The notes: generated by a model from the letters alone, not told the origin. DNA of 64,000 bases from Atriophallophorus winterbourni (GCA_013407085.1 JACCGJ010024238.1:1-64000); one strand, 5' to 3'; positions 26,080 through 39,801 are shown, numbered from the stretch's first letter. A program made the numbers and translations.

Positions 26080-26330
26080 TATTGCCTTCTCTCTTTATTC
26101 AATCATAGAAGCCTCCATGAGTCAACCTAGATTAAAATTCGGAATCTCCTTAGGCAGACCAAAGCTATATTTAACTTAGAACTGGTAAATCCTGCGACGG
26201 CATCTTTGTCCAAATTTACCAGCCTAGCTGTTATTTTGCATCCAATCGTGTCTTGAAGAGGGAAAAAATACTGCACGATCGACAGCTAGTTTTCCATATT
26301 GAACTGCCCTGACTTATATCTCAACGCACC
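26080..26330 (+). repeat. Non-autonomous repeat, decayed copy of the 3' part of the 47475-48024 element
   Basis: Matches about 47771-47995 in order: GAGTCAACCT, a TTAGGCAG block, CTGCGACGGCATC then TTGTCCAAA, CAGCCTAGCTGTT, CAGCTAGTT, and TTGAACTGCCCTG. Identity is moderate. The 5' half of the element is not seen. Confidence 0.65.
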
Positions 26331-28186
26331 AATAGAGAGGAAACTCCATTCCATGTTAGCAATTGCCGGTTGAGAGCTATGGCTTGACTCCGCCTACTTA
26401 CCGGTGATTAGTAGTCTCAAATATAAAACAGATCATTTTCAAAGGTAGTCTAGACTAGATATTGCATGACAAGCTGCTAAGTGTAGTTTAGGGATTGGTC
26501 AGGCTACAACATATTACATTTAGCAGGATGTAGAATATAATTTATCTTTTCGAGACCAAGGGTATAAGATGTATATATTACTCTCTAATGTAATACAGTT
26601 GACATTTGGGCAAGCAATGTTTCTATGTTTTAATTTGAACGGCGAACAGTATCGAATTATTAGTAACAAACGTAGTAGGAGTAGTATTCACAGAACATAA
26701 AGAACGAACTCTTAACAACACCCTTATAATATAATAAATTACAAAGGGTATTCTGTTACGTGCTAGCTAATCATTCACATTTAAACTCTCATGTGGTTGG
26801 AGTTAAACATGAGTTAAAACAAAATATCCATATCTGCATGCACTCCTTGGAAATGTATGGAATCAACTCCATACAAATATCGATTTTGGCGACCACCACA
26901 CAATTTTCATGGTATTTGAACGGGTTGGTCGTGTCGGATTTAGACAAGAGTTGTTTCAAGGTCGAAATTTCTTGAACCATTTGCATGTTCTGTAGAGGAA
27001 AGCTGATGCTGATCGTACTAGATCTTCTTCTACTAATAAGTTAGTATTATTTGCACAACAACGGAGTGGTAACTATAGGCTGTGTTAAACAGAGAGGGAT
27101 GTAGTAGAATATGGACTTATAAAGCCAAAATATTTTCTGTCACAGAGCATTCTATTAAACTATCTCATTTGGACAATCTTGTGCAATCCATACAGGTTCA
27201 ATTGACGTAATTGGTCTTAGAAATTCATTAGTGAGATAGTATTACCCCATTGACATTCCATGATTATCAGCATGGTTTAAGATATATGAATCGAGTTATT
27301 CCAAAGCTCCAAGCTTTCACTTATCGGAAATTATATCTGAAGTTATTGGCGATCAGAATGTTTAATTATCACAATGAGGAAATTCTAAAAATCTAACATT
27401 CTCTTAATCGTTCGCTGGTTAATTATTCAATACCTCCAATTGGCTTCAACCCATGGACCAATGAAAACCCGATGGCAAAGAATGCAAAATATGAATTTGA
27501 CCAACCATCGAGTTTGATGGCGAACGTACCGACGGACTCAATAAAAACCAATGAATAACAATTGCAAGCCACTTCGAAAGACAATTTGCTGATAATATCA
27601 TCAAGCTTGACGACAAAACGTTCAACTACAACTACACAATCTCGGCGAAAACCATCTGAACAACATCCACCTCTTGAGCTACGTATATTCTTCACTTTTT
27701 CGAAACTGTTAAGAATTCAATTGTTGTGCTGAGCCAAAATGGAGATTGATTAAATTGTGGATCAAGGATCAATTACTAAGTTGACAAGGCTTTTGCCTGG
27801 AGAGACATTTTACTATTACATCTGAACTTTGTGTGCAGTAGGTTCCACTTGGCTGCATTTCTCATAATCTGCTACAAATGGTCTTCAAATGTGAATATCT
27901 TCGAAACTGTTTGACAAATTAACAATCAAGTTGGCAAATCAACTTGAATGCTAGGACCTATTAGCCTATGTGAACTTTTAAAGACTATACCTAATAGTCG
28001 AACACCGAGGGAGGGAATTTTACGGACATTTTAGACTCAATTATTTTTCAGATTGCCTGTTAAAGCATTAAGTCGTCTTGCTCGCGATAAGTAATGTACT
28101 AATACGAATGAACATCAAATTCAAAAAAGGTTTGTTTTTTACACTTTTGCTTAGAAGAAAAATATACGTTTTCGCGCTATAAACAC
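26331..28186. other. Intergenic stretch, nothing recognised
   Basis: No supported gene. A minus-strand open frame at 27695-27423 lacks recognisable motifs. Confidence 0.35.
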
Positions 28187-30570
28187 CGGTTCCCAAGGTT
28201 GTCACAGCGGGGGGTGGTGGGGGGGGTAAGCTCCCGCTACCTACAAAATGCTCTCATACGGCGTGCGTCTCAAATAGCCTCTGACAACCGAAGCCCAACT
28301 TCTGGCCTGCTCGTGGCGGAACTGCTCCTACTGACAGGAGAAGGGGCGAAGGCGAGTGACTGGCGCCTCAAAACCAGTCCGCTTCGGGTAGATGGAGCTC
28401 GTCAGCCTGGGAGGGCAGTCCATCCAGGGGATGGAAACCTTGACTCCAAACCTCCGCTTCCTGCGGATTACACAATCAAAATACTCCGCCGAGGACGGTC
28501 CCAAGCCCGTCTGCAAAAGGAGGAGGGTTAGACGCGGGGTCAGCAACCCCACTCTGTAGAAACCTCAAACCGCTACTGAAGCCAAAGCAACATGTCATAC
28601 CAAAGTAGCATCTCCATGCTTGAATCGAGAAGAAACCTCATCCGAGGTAAAAATGAAGCAGACTGGTGAGAGCCCACCGGAAGCCAGTCAGCAGATGAAT
28701 CTTCTGTCGATTAAAGCAACAACAAAGATTGCCACATGGAACGTCCGTACGATGTATGAGACCGGAAAGGCTGCACAGGTCGCGAAAGAAATGCAAAGGT
28801 ATGGTATACAACTGCTGGGAATATGTGAAAGTAGATGGAATGGATCTGGTATGTTGGTTTTGACATCCGGGGAACAGATTATTTACTCAGGTCATGAAGA
28901 TGAGAACCATAGTCATTCAGAAGGCGTCGCCATTATGCTATCCGCAATAGCTGCAGGCGCTCTCATTGGATGGGAACCCGTTGACTCACGGATAATCACA
29001 GCCAGATTCAACTCCAAGGGGAGAAATGTGACGGTAGTTCAATGTTATGCGCCCACAAACAATGCTAGCCTTGAGTCGAAAGAAGAATTCTAAGTGCGTC
29101 TGCAGTCTGTCCTAGACAAGACACCCAAGCGAGATATAAAGATTTTGATGGGTGACATGAACGTGAAATTGGGTCCAGACAACACAGGGAGAGAGTCTGT
29201 GATGGGTACGCATGCCCTAGGTGAAATGAATGAGAACGGTGAACTTTTAAAAGATTTTTGCGCGCTCAACGATCTGGTCATCGGAGGCAGCATCTTTCAA
29301 CACCGAAACATCCCAAAGGCCACCTGGACATCACACGATGGTGTTACTGCCAATCAAATCGATCACCTATTGATTTCACGAAAATGGAGACATAGTCTCC
29401 TTGATACACGCGTAATGCGAGGTGCGGATGTTGCTTCAGACCACTAACTTCTAATGGCCAAAATTAAAATCAAGTTGAGAGCTTTCTACGAAATCGGCAG
29501 TCGGCCTAGTGTAAAGTATCACACGCAGAAACTAAGGGAAGAGCGTACAAGAGAGATTTTCTCAATCTCACTGAAAAACAGATTCGAATCGCTCAACAAC
29601 TTAACCACTGAACTCACAATAAATGAACACTGGACCTCTCTGAAAGACTATGTCCCCAATGATTTTTCTGTTGGTAATAGACTGGATAATGAAACAGACA
29701 TTAAAAGGTGAGAGGAATGGTATCGATTGGAAGGAATCCGAGCATTTGGATGATCTGGAATACGCTGATGATGTCTGCTTGATATCACGTGACCCCCAAC
29801 GTCTTCAGAGAAAGACCGATAGACTAGCACACTTTGCTTCATATGCAGGACTACGCGTAAACACTGAAAAAACGGAAGTCCTCCGTGTGCTAACTGATGA
29901 GCACCCATCAATCACCATCAATGGTAAAGCAGTCAAAGACGTCACGCAATTCGTCTAATTCGGCAGCAATGTTTCAATAAGTGGTGGCACGGACGAAGAC
30001 ATAGTCGCCAGAATCGGCAAAGCAAGATACGCGTTCATAGCTTTGAAACCCATTTAGGAGTCGAAGGTTCTATCAAAACGCACGAAACTCCGTATATTCG
30101 GAAGCAACGTCAAATCCGTGCTACTCTATGGATCGGAAACCCGGCGAGTGACAGCAAAGTCTTCTGGCCGCTTGCAATCATTCCACAATAATTGCCGTCG
30201 TAGAATTATTGGGGTAAAATGGCCAGAAAAATAAGGAATCAAGACCTGTAGCAGATTGCTGCTGAGGATCCGATCGCCCAGCAAATCAGTAGAGGAAAGT
30301 GGAGATGGGTTGGGCACACCTTGCAGAAACCTTATGATGACATCACGCGCCATGCTCTGGTATGGAACCCAATCGGTAAGAGACGGGTCGGACGCCCAAG
30401 TCTATCTTGAAAACGCTCGTGTGAAGAGGAAATCCGCAAGTGTGGACTTAACTGGAACGAAATCAAACTGGCTGCTATGGACAGGCCAAAATGGAGACAA
30501 GTTGCCGAGGCCCTGTGTTCCTCCAGGAACTCAAGGGATTAAGTCAAGTAAGTCAAGCAATAAACAACAT
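28187..30570 (+). mobile_element. RTE/SR2-like non-LTR retrotransposon, internally deleted
   Basis: The 5' UTR-like leader begins GGTTCCCAAGGTTGTCA at 28189 and shares its first 270 or so bases with the 47475 element. Bases 28475-28575 match 50243-50340. Endonuclease coding follows, then RT palm and C-terminus. The 3' end has short AAGTCAAG-type repeats before GCAATAAACAAC. At about 2.4 kb it is shorter than the roughly 3.2 kb usual for RTE elements. Confidence 0.8.
28620..30400 (+). pseudogene. RTE-like endonuclease-reverse transcriptase, broken
   Basis: The endonuclease frame holds KIATWNVRTMYETGK and LLGICESRWNGSG, an in-frame TAA at 29091, then ILMGDMNVKLGPDN, NQIDHLLISRKWRH and VASDH, with a second in-frame TAA at 29445. 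Near 29650 the linker (ELTINEHWTSLKDYV) runs straight into FLLVIDWIMKQTLKG of the RT palm. The fingers and first half of the palm are therefore deleted, about 700 bases by comparison with family length. The catalytic LEYADDVCLIS is intact at about 29755-29790. Further stops and shifts follow through VKSVLLYGSET to about 30400. The product is non-functional. Confidence 0.8.
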
Positions 30571-31079
30571 TTTGTATATTTGTTCAGTTAAGTGTATTAG
30601 AACAGGTTTCAGCAATTCACTACTTTTCAATCAATGCGACGTATATGGAACAAAAATTGAGATCTTAAGCTAATTATATTTCGTTAACAATCATTCACTT
30701 GTGCATAACGAAGAATAATTCATCCCTGGTAAACTGCGGTCAACTAGCTTTTCCAAGTCAAAAATCCTTTATTTTATTGACTCTCTCCTCATGGACAGTG
30801 ATCCAACGTTATACACCGACTCGTTTACTGTCAAGACGTCTATTGCTTTATGATTCCGCTGCATTCACTGAGCACAATCTGTCAACGTTTAGCTCGATCG
30901 AGTCTCACAAAGGAAGAGAACGATGCTTATCAAGCGCTCAGTAGGCAAATGACTGTAATAAAAACACGTCTATTACTTATAAGGTAGCATACCAAGGATG
31001 TCCGGATTGAAATTTGAAAACAATTTGCAAGAAAATTCATTTAGTAACGTTTAGCCTCTGAATAGAGAACTTAAAAATT
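30571..31079. other. Intergenic stretch, nothing recognised
   Basis: No gene, RNA or repeat copy identified between the RTE-like element and the hammerhead repeat. Confidence 0.35.
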
Positions 31080-31410
31080 CGCAAGGATACATATTTGCAT
31101 GCATTTTTGCCACACAAACTATTCACGACCTTTTTCATGGTGTGTGCACTCATGTAGGGAAAGTACGATCGGGATCCGCATGCGTTGAAACATTGAAGGA
31201 ATGGTAAATATGTTGCGCTTGCAAGCCATTGTTGGATAAGATTGGTACGACCAGCCTGTTCAATCACATATGCCAAACCACATTTAGATGGTGTTAAACC
31301 CATGATCGTGAACAAAGATATATATTTGCATGCATTTCCATCACATACACCCCATGAACGGTTTCGTGCTGTTGCACTCATTAAGTAGGAAGTACTATCA
31401 CGATCCATGT
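31080..31410 (-). repeat. Hammerhead-repeat locus, decayed tandem dimer
   Basis: Two degenerate units of the hammerhead family on the minus strand, with core positions 228 bp apart (31384 and 31156). The 31384 unit still reads TTAATGA, stem II GTGC and GCAC around AACA, and GAAACCG. The 31156 unit reads TACATGA and has lost the GAAA box match. Between them lie the hairpin block (GGTACGACCAGCC near 31240) and the TTTGCATGCATTT block. Neither unit has the full catalytic core. Confidence 0.65.
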
Positions 31411-32134
31411 GCCGTAGTAACTTTACTTAACAATGGCTTACGAGCAAAAATTCTTTAAAAATGAGCATTTCGTCCACCAACTCTAATTGATCTTACCAGT
31501 ACATAGCCTTTCAAATTCACGTAGACAAAGACCGGATCAATTCGCCTATTTAACCAGCGCTGTGTGAATTCCGTCAAGGTCAGTTGAATCTACGTTTAGA
31601 TGCAAATTCGAAAGCCACAGAAATAATATAACGACTCCCAACTGCGTTCAATATATCCGGAAGAACGGTGATATTAACAGTACCAGTCCAAGCCACTCTA
31701 TATAACGCCGGAGAACGCGTATTGACTTCCATGAGCTGGACTGTTCGATTTTGTGGTGGTCTGGCCAGTCAAATTTTAAAAGGAAGATTTTTGTCGAAAT
31801 AGATTGTATTCCATGTTGCATATCCTGTCTATAAATATTGGTATGCGCTGCCATGATATCGTAATCACCAAGATATTTTCTTTAGTGAACGATATGTGTA
31901 AAATTTATATCATCGGTTACTGTTGACTGATCAAGAGTAGTGTACACTAAAAACTCAATAACTGCAGTAGCAACACTTTTAGTTAGAGTTGCATTGTGAT
32001 TAGTGAGATATATTTTTCTTGCAATAAGCACTTTTGTGATTTCGTCTTTATGTGGTTTTAACCTGTAACTGCTACAGTGGTTCGGTGGGAACTTTGTAAC
32101 AATACAAAAAGAAGTCCCCTGGCGCATAAAAAAT
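31411..32134. other. Intergenic stretch, nothing recognised
   Basis: Open frames at 31854-31648 and 32127-31882 on the minus strand have no family motif. Confidence 0.35.
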
Positions 32135-33597
32135 TATCCATGCCATACTTCGCAGGTGTCGCATCACTCTCACGCGCTTATTCAATCTCAACCTACATGA
32201 AGAAAAAATACCACCGCAATGGAAAGCAGGGATGATAACTTCTATTTATAAAGGCGGTAGCCGTTCAGACAGCAAACTATAGACTTTCCTTTTTCTTAAA
32301 TTAATGGAGTGCATTGTGACTTTGCACATACGAGAACATTTGAAAAACCAAAATTTATTGACCGCAGCACAACAGGGTTTGCGCAGAAAACGTTTCCGTT
32401 TATCTGACCTTCTTACAACGTTCGAGGATTGGACGAAGTCATTAGATGAAGGTGATGCTGTACATACTTGTTACATCGATATTTCCTAAGCTTTCGACTG
32501 AGTCAACTATGACGTTTTAATAAAAATAGCTCAAAGCTTATGGAACAACGGTAATGTTGCTGAATTGGATAAGGGACTATCTTACTGATAGACACGTCCA
32601 AGTTCGAGTTGCAGCACCCGCTCTAGAAAAATAGACGTCACAAGCGGAGTTCCGCAAGGCTCGGTGCTTGGACCTCTTTTGTCCTTGGTGTATATGAATG
32701 ATGTAGTGGAGGACATTGAGTGTTAAGTCTGTAAATGCCTTACGGCCTTAAAACAAGATCTGTGCATTTTATAACGTTGGTCCCAGACAAATGAGTTACC
32801 TTTTAATCCTGCGAAATGTAAAATGCTGCAGCTTGGAAAATCTGTGCACCACATGTATCCGCTGGGCACGCAAGAGCTCGTCTAGACCATTACAGAAAAG
32901 ATCTCGGTAAGTGGATGTTGTGTAACCTTAAGCCCGGGCATCATTGCCGAACAATGTACAATAAAACCTGCCGTAGCTTGGGTTTTCTAAAAAGGATTTT
33001 CATGATTTTCACGCCCGAAACCTTACCTCGGTTAATTAATAAGTATGTACGTCCTGTTACGGAATATTCGATCCAAGCCTGGGCACCATGGCTGAGGAAA
33101 ATATCTAACTACTTGGCAGGATTTATCATCGTACGACAAAGTTGGTCTCCTGTTACAGAAATTTCCCTTTTAAAGAGCTAATGTCAAAACTAAATCTACA
33201 TCATGTTACCCAAAGACATATACGTAGTGACCTCTTGTTGACATTCAATATTACACACACTGAAAATCATTCCTTTAAACGCTTACTAAAGCCACATCGT
33301 CTTACTGGAACACGAAAACGTTCAAATGCATTCCGCATTCTCAATTTGATATTCGTTGTAATTATTTCTAGGCCAGAATTAGTTTCACTTGGAGCATCCT
33401 GCCTGAAGAAATCATACGCTCGGAATCCGTTGAGGTTTTCGCTTCTATACTAGATGAGTATATGACAAACCATGCGGTATGTGACTGTCCCTAGTATTTT
33501 TGAAAGATTTTATATTTTCACTCGATATGCCTCGTCAGCTTGTGGTTATTGTTAAGCTTACTGATTTTTGTACCATAAAACCTTCTAAGTTTTGAGT
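32135..33597 (+). mobile_element. CR1-like LINE RT fragment (subfamily 2)
   Basis: Decayed RT with, in order, PPQWKAGMITSIYKGGSR, ECIVTLHIREHLKNQNLL, ACYIDIS-type sequence near 32470, GVPQGSVLGPLL near 32650 and YVRPVTEYSIQAWAPWL near 33050. The 3' UTR is shared with 39490-39695. Many stops are present. The palm aspartates cannot be read; the sequence jumps from near the EDIE position (32710) to the CLTALKQDL position. The nucleotide sequence matches 63060-63530 more closely than the 36-38 kb copy. Confidence 0.75.
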
Positions 33598-34079
33598 TCT
33601 AAGGTAATCTATACATCTGTGATTTGGGTTGAGCAAAATATCCGTTCGAAAACGACGAGGCATAATGTGAGGGCTTTGACTAAATTATTGCTCGCACTAA
33701 TGAACTCACATTTAACACGTCAGCTCGATCAGTTGAACTCTTTAAGATCACCCATTCAGATCGTCAAAAACTCAGTCGAAATATACGCTTTTCGGGTTAA
33801 TACGTTGACTCGGAAAATCAAACGCGTGAATATATATAAGCAGGGTGATTGAGAGTGATTTGCTAGAACAAAAATTATTTGAATCAAAGTCGGACGTATG
33901 ATCGTCAAATGCCTTGCAGAAAGAAATCAAGAGTACATAGAAATAATTTTTCCACATAAATTACTATGAAATGAGTACAAATGTATGGCGAGCTGCTTAG
34001 TTCACATAATATCTGTCTACCTTAGTTAACATTGCAATAACATTAACACCACGCTTTATAAGTGTAAGAGTCTTGAAGA
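33598..34079. other. Intergenic stretch, nothing recognised
   Basis: Short AT-rich spacer between two CR1-like copies with no feature I can support. Confidence 0.3.
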
Positions 34080-37000
34080 GCGTTCTTTTCATCAAGACAC
34101 CACCATTACAAATGCGACTTTTAAGTGCCTGGATTCCCAAAACATCCCTGGTCCGCTAAAAGTTACGGAGTCAAAGCCACCTGTTTATCTGAAGGTTCAG
34201 TGAAAACCCTCAGGTTCAAAGACAAAGTCACGGTGCAAAATACACCCAAAGTGGACACGATAAGTATTCGATTTAAGGCATTGGAAACGTCCAGCAACCA
34301 GCTAAAGTGACAGGCACACAGTGTACATTTGCTCCACGGACTAAGCGTGATTTGCACCAACGTAAAGTAAACAAGTACCACCTCACTAGGGGACAGGCTG
34401 GAGCACGATACAAATAATGAATAAGGTTGTGAAGCAGCATGGACTTGTAGCTAGTTGAACCACTATTATTGATACGACTGACACGTAAATCTACTTCCTC
34501 AAATATGGACCAGCAAAGACTGCTTAAAATCACTGTCAACTCTGACAGGGATCTAGAAACCATCATACAATCCGCTTTTCTTCTGCGTAGGGAGCGTTCG
34601 GTGACCACTGCATGGATCTCCGCTGATGTGCCCTGGTGTGAAAGGGCCCGAAACGCTCAGAAACAAGCCCAAAAGAAGCAGAGAGATGATCGAAGTTTAT
34701 ATCCTTTAAGGAGTCCCAGAGGCTGATGAAGCAACTGATAAAGTAGTGCTGCACAAGAACGATCAGCTACTTTTGAGATTCCTCAGTGATATACTTGGCG
34801 TGCAGGATGTAACTGTGACGGACACGTTCCGCAACCCCAAATCTACGAATTATGAGGTATCGGATCTAAGCCCCTTAAAATAACGTTCTCGCGTAAAGAT
34901 ATGTTGAACACACCCGAAACTCTTTGGGGAAATGGCCGCAGCCTAATGCCACGAAAATTAGACTATACGCATCGAAACTTCATATTGGATAGATCGATGC
35001 ATCACAATGTCTAATAGAAACACCACTAAGTTTATCAGTAGTTGACGTGTCAGAAACAAATGTATCCAACAATATAGATGATTGTATTACAACAGTACAA
35101 CCTCAAAACTATCAGGCATCTTTGCAAGCAAAAACCTTCAAATGGCTACTCTGGCTGAGTCGGCCTAACAGATATTCTGCAATCCGCTAGCCTGCTTTCC
35201 CACACCCCATCCTTGTTGAGAAAAACTATTATGAAATGCATCTACACCAAAGCACAATGTCTGGGAAACATATTCGGTAAATTGTTCACCAGACATCATC
35301 ACCGTAAAGGAAACGTGGCTACAGATTCAGCAAACGAATAGTGAACTAGAATTAAACTTGAAACGAGTGGATTAGCTTGTATTATAGCCAAAACCTTCTG
35401 TGCCGTGAGATTACGGATCCAGACATCGTGTTACTGGATACACTCTCGTGCTCAGTCCGAATAGCTAACGGCGAAGACTGTGTTTTGAGAGTAGTATATA
35501 GCCCACCGTCTGCACAGGAAACTTACAATCTGGCCCAACTGGATAAAATTCGCATGGTTAGTTCCAGATTCACTTGTGGATGTTTAATTATGGCTGACTT
35601 AATTTATGAAATCTGCAAAGCAGTACCGTTCACCCAAAACTCTCCATCGAACGCGAATCCAGTGAGTTGTTGGACGATATTCCTCTTAATAACCACATTG
35701 CATGTAATATCCGATACCGCGGAAACGATGTACCCTCAGTCTTAGATCTCGTTCTGACAAGCAATGGACACGACATTGATAACATTGCTTACGAAAGTCC
35801 ACTGGGTCTAAGTGATCACGTCGTCATCCAGTGTGACTACCTCTTTAAAGCTATAAGAACAAATGATACCAGTAAAACAGTTAGGCGGATCAACATTATG
35901 TCTTTAAGTAATGCTCTTAAAGACACGATTAACTGCCAAACGAAAACCAGTGACGTACATAAGTTTTTGGTCTGGCAAATATCGAAATTCAAGAATTCAA
36001 TCGAAGTGAGCTCGAAATTTGTCCTCGGAAACACGAGAAGAAACCTCGAATTTAAACTAAGAAGTAGAACTCGTAGGTGGTTAAAGGTAGGAAACATTGC
36101 TTGGCGACACTATCGGCAAACCCCATCATCGGAGACCTGAGAAACATTCCGTTTACTGCGGAACAAATTGAAAAAATTGTCATTCAAGACAAGTTGTACT
36201 TCCAAGAAGTGATATCACGCATGATGGAGCTAACCCCCAAAATGGTTAACAATCAAGCTAATGTGAAACCTGGAGTTGCGTCCGTGAACACATCAGCTGG
36301 ACCAACAACAACTGCAGCAGAAACTGCTGATGCTTTAGCCACGTTTTATTCATCGGTATTCAACCCGATAGAACATGCAGTAAACATCCCAAATCAAACA
36401 CTTCCAACGACAGTTGCCATGAGTGAGATAAATGTCACTTCGGAACACGTCCTTCAAGCATTATTTAATCTTAAATCCTGAAAGCCTCCTGGGGCCGACG
36501 GAATAACCCCGCTAATGTAATGTGCGAATTTGCTATACAAACCACTCACATAGCTGTTCAAACAAACACTGGTAAATTGAGTGATCGCTACAGATTGGAA
36601 ACACGGAATAATTTCTTCTATTTATAGAGGTGGAAATCTCTCCAATGTTTCTAATTACCGACACGTTAATCTGTTACCTGTGATTTCAAAGTTACTTGAG
36701 CGATTCATTTTTGACGATCTAATGAAACATTTCGAAAATAATCAGTTGCTATCGGATTTAGACGTAATTATTCATGTTTGCCTAATTTACTGATAACGCT
36801 GGATGATTGGACACAATCAGTAGATAAAGGCAAGCAATACACACCTGCTACCTAGATATCTCAAATCATTTGATCGTGTTGACCAAATCTTACTGCTGCA
36901 GAAGCTTGAAAGTCTTGATATCATTGGAAAGTTGGTGAATTGGCTAAATGACTACCTAACAAATCGTACTACTTAGATACATGTTGACGGTGCATTATCA

Positions 37001-38048
37001 AAATCAATCGCAGCAACTAGCGGAGTTCCCAAGGTCCAGTCCTTCTTCCGATCCTCTTTCTGGTTTATGTCAATGAAGTACCAAAACTTGTTCGATGTTA
37101 ATTTCGTTATTTGCGGACTATACAAAGATCTTGCGTTTCATCAGTAGACCAGTAGACTGTCTGCTTTTACAAATAGATCTTGATACGCTTCACATCTGGT
37201 CGCTGAAGAACAAACTACCGTTTAACGTCAACAAATGCAGGGTCATGAATGTGGGGAATCGAGTAGAGTTCACATATCATATAGGTTCGCATGTCCTTGA
37301 AAAATGCAGCGAAGAAAAAGATCTGTGTGTCTGGATATGCTCCAGTTTAAAAATCACACTTCAAACTAACAATGTCTTTAAAAAAGCAACACGTGTCCTA
37401 AATCTACTCAAACGGATATTTAGCAAAGTTTCGCCCAATGTATTCCCAAGGATTATGAATACATGCTTGAGACCAATCATGGAATATGGTGTGCAGTCAT
37501 GGTCTCTGTGGCTCAAGAAGAATGTTGAACATATGCAGCGAATCTATCGCCGCTCATAAAACTACTTCTCAGCATCCGAAACAAGCTTTATAAAGAAAGG
37601 ATAGCTCAACTGAATCTGTTCGACTTTCCCTATCGACGAATCAGAGGAGACTTTATCTTACTTGACAAAATATTCCATATCCCAAACCATCCCTTACAGG
37701 ACATATTCACTCGAAGGGATACGAGAAAATATCGGATCCATGAATATGTACTGGTGGTACCCTATTACCATCTTAACTGTAGAAGGTATATTTATTCTGT
37801 CCGTGTCAGTTTTACTTGGAACAGTTTACCTTCTACCGTTGCTCACTCCAATAGCTTGCATGAATTTAAAACAAAATTAGACGAATCTTTATCGAATTAT
37901 TCGTTTCTCGAACACTTATTTATTATATACTGCTTAATCTAATTCCTTATCTTGTTTATTCACTTACATTTCAGCTTTTACCATCCTATGGTTGTTGTTC
38001 AGCTTGTTGCTTTTTAGACTATTAAAAACCTTGAATTACCTTGAATAA
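34080..38048 (+). mobile_element. CR1-like LINE, long degenerate copy with ORF1 remnant
   Basis: The ORF1 remnant at about 34450-34980 contains RLLKITVNSDRDLETIIQSA and DVPWCERARNAQKQ, homologous to the middle of the intact ORF1 at 20788-22116. The endonuclease lies at 35370-35860, with SVLDLVLTSNGHD and LSDHVVIQCD. The RT lies at 36140-37560, with WKHGIISSIYRGGNLSNVSN; the palm reads SLFADYTKIL, so the second catalytic aspartate is lost. The ORF2 tail lies at 37750-37940. The terminus is ACTATTAAAAACCTTGAATTACC near 38030. Frameshifts and stops occur throughout. The 5' limit is an estimate. Confidence 0.75.
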
Positions 38049-39489
38049 TGTTTGTTTAGTCATACACAACGCAAGTCGAACCCGTTTGTACCCGTGGCAG
38101 ACTGACGTGTTATGATACGTTACGCATGAACGTGTTTTTTTCACACAACTTACGCCCCATCAATCCACACTGCGTCAACGACAGCAAATCTACGTCAATT
38201 ATATGTCAATTTTACAGAAGAAAGGATGGTAATTAAGTTAATGCTACTATGCTCATTGTGTTCTCAACAAACTCACTATTGTGATAAGTAAAAACTAGCG
38301 CCAGTATGAATCGACTGTTAAATTTGATGTATTACCGGTACTGTTTTGTTATATGAAGTTAGATTATATTCAGTGAACCTTAAAACATTATTAAGTTGTA
38401 AACAATTCAAACTTCAAAACCAACGGTAAAGAAGAAGGCATATGGAAGATTCGGATGGCCGATCCTCTAGGATGATCTAACTCAACCGATCAATCTTTGA
38501 GAAATGACCATGTTTGGTTTGTACACGACGCCCTGCACTTACAAACTCTCAGCCTGTTCTAGACTGTTCGTTTTCATCCGATGCGTTGGTAAGATATGTT
38601 TTAGAGTGACTTAAAAATTGATCAACATTTTTCCCATTTACAACCACTGGTTGGTTTAATTGGCAGAGCCAATCTTTGGATTGCCGATTCATACGGCGGA
38701 CCCCAACCGTCGAATTTAATTGTTAGAGCGTTTATATAATTTTAACATTACAACTTTTGATTTCGTTAGTTGGTCAAGTTAGTTCTCCCTGTTAATTGAG
38801 AAATTCCCGATTCTTGAAAATTTCGCAATCACCACATCAACATGAGTGGTTGTTGGGGTCCATCAAACAACGGAATCGTGATATAAGTAAATGCTGAGTC
38901 AGTTTAGAATCAAAATTAGAAAAAATGTTAGAAACCATATGAGTTTTGATCTTTATGTATAAATAGCTTTTACGAAAACTGATATGGCAAATTCTCGGTA
39001 GCCTTAAGCTTCCGCATCATAACGTATATCGCGCGCAAAAGGGGCTATAAGTAGAACCTTAAACAAAGCACTATCAAGAGCACAAATCGTTGAAAATTGA
39101 TACACTGCAAATATAATTTACCTTTGGATTCTGCAACAAAGTGCGTTTATAAAATCAATTGAAATACTGCCCAGACTTTTAAATAGGTCCAAAATCCTTG
39201 GAGATCAACACTAGAATGAGAGAACATAGGAGAATACAAGTAAATAAAATGTGTTATGGTTTTGAGGAATGCGTTTGAAGCACTGCACACAACGTTGACC
39301 GTGATAACGTAGAATAGTTTGAACTTTTCAGGGCTGACGTAAACGAAGTCATAGAGGTGGATGGGGCGGATATTTCCACAAGCTGACTCTCGATAGTACA
39401 ACAAATAAACCTTGGTATGCATATCGTCTAGTTTGAATATGGAAAGAGCATGGTCTAGAACATATATCAGAATTTTTATCACTTGTAAA
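38049..39489. other. Intergenic stretch, nothing recognised
   Basis: No recognisable coding or repeat sequence. The minus-strand open frame 39509-39147 has no motif and overlaps the start of the next LINE fragment. Confidence 0.35.
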
Positions 39490-39695
39490 CTCTTGCCTGA
39501 AGAAATCATTCGTTCGCAATCAGTTGAGGAGTTTGCTTCTAAACTCGATAAGCATATGACGAACCATGCGGTACGTGACTCTCGCTATTAATTTTTAGGA
39601 GATTTTATATTTTTACTCAATATACTTCGTCATAGTATGGTTATTGTTAAGCTTACTGCTTTTTTCTACTATAAAACTTTATAAGTTTCGATTTC
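39490..39695 (+). mobile_element. CR1-like LINE 3' terminus (subfamily 2)
   Basis: Matches 33395-33597: CTGAAGAAATCAT, ACCATGCGGTA, then GGTTATTGTTAAGCTTACTG and a CTATAAAAC terminus. Only the last coding residues and the 3' UTR remain, as in heavily 5'-truncated insertions. Confidence 0.75.
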
Positions 39696-39761
39696 CGAAT
39701 ATGTAATTTGAAAACTACATATGCTAAAGTGATGTGTTGCTCACATCCCCCGAAATTACAC

Positions 39762-39801
39762 TCCACTACCGGTTTCTGGCTGTTGGCCGTCGTCAGGTGG
39801 A
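39762..39801 (-). ncRNA. Hammerhead-ribozyme-like motif, subfamily B
   Basis: Minus strand: stem I TCCAC (39801-39797), core CTGACGA (39796-39790), stem II region GGC and GCC around CAACA, GAAAC, stem III CCGG, cleavage triplet GTA, then GTGGA (39766-39762). TCCAC pairs perfectly with GTGGA. The base pair next to the core in stem II is C-A, which is not canonical, so activity is doubtful. It lies in a repeat (39725-39805) shared with 59014-59095 and 62500-62545. Confidence 0.5.

Noticed and set aside
27423..27695. 90-residue minus-strand frame as a gene
   Set aside because: Composition looks like chance AT-rich sequence, and no motif or splice partner was found.
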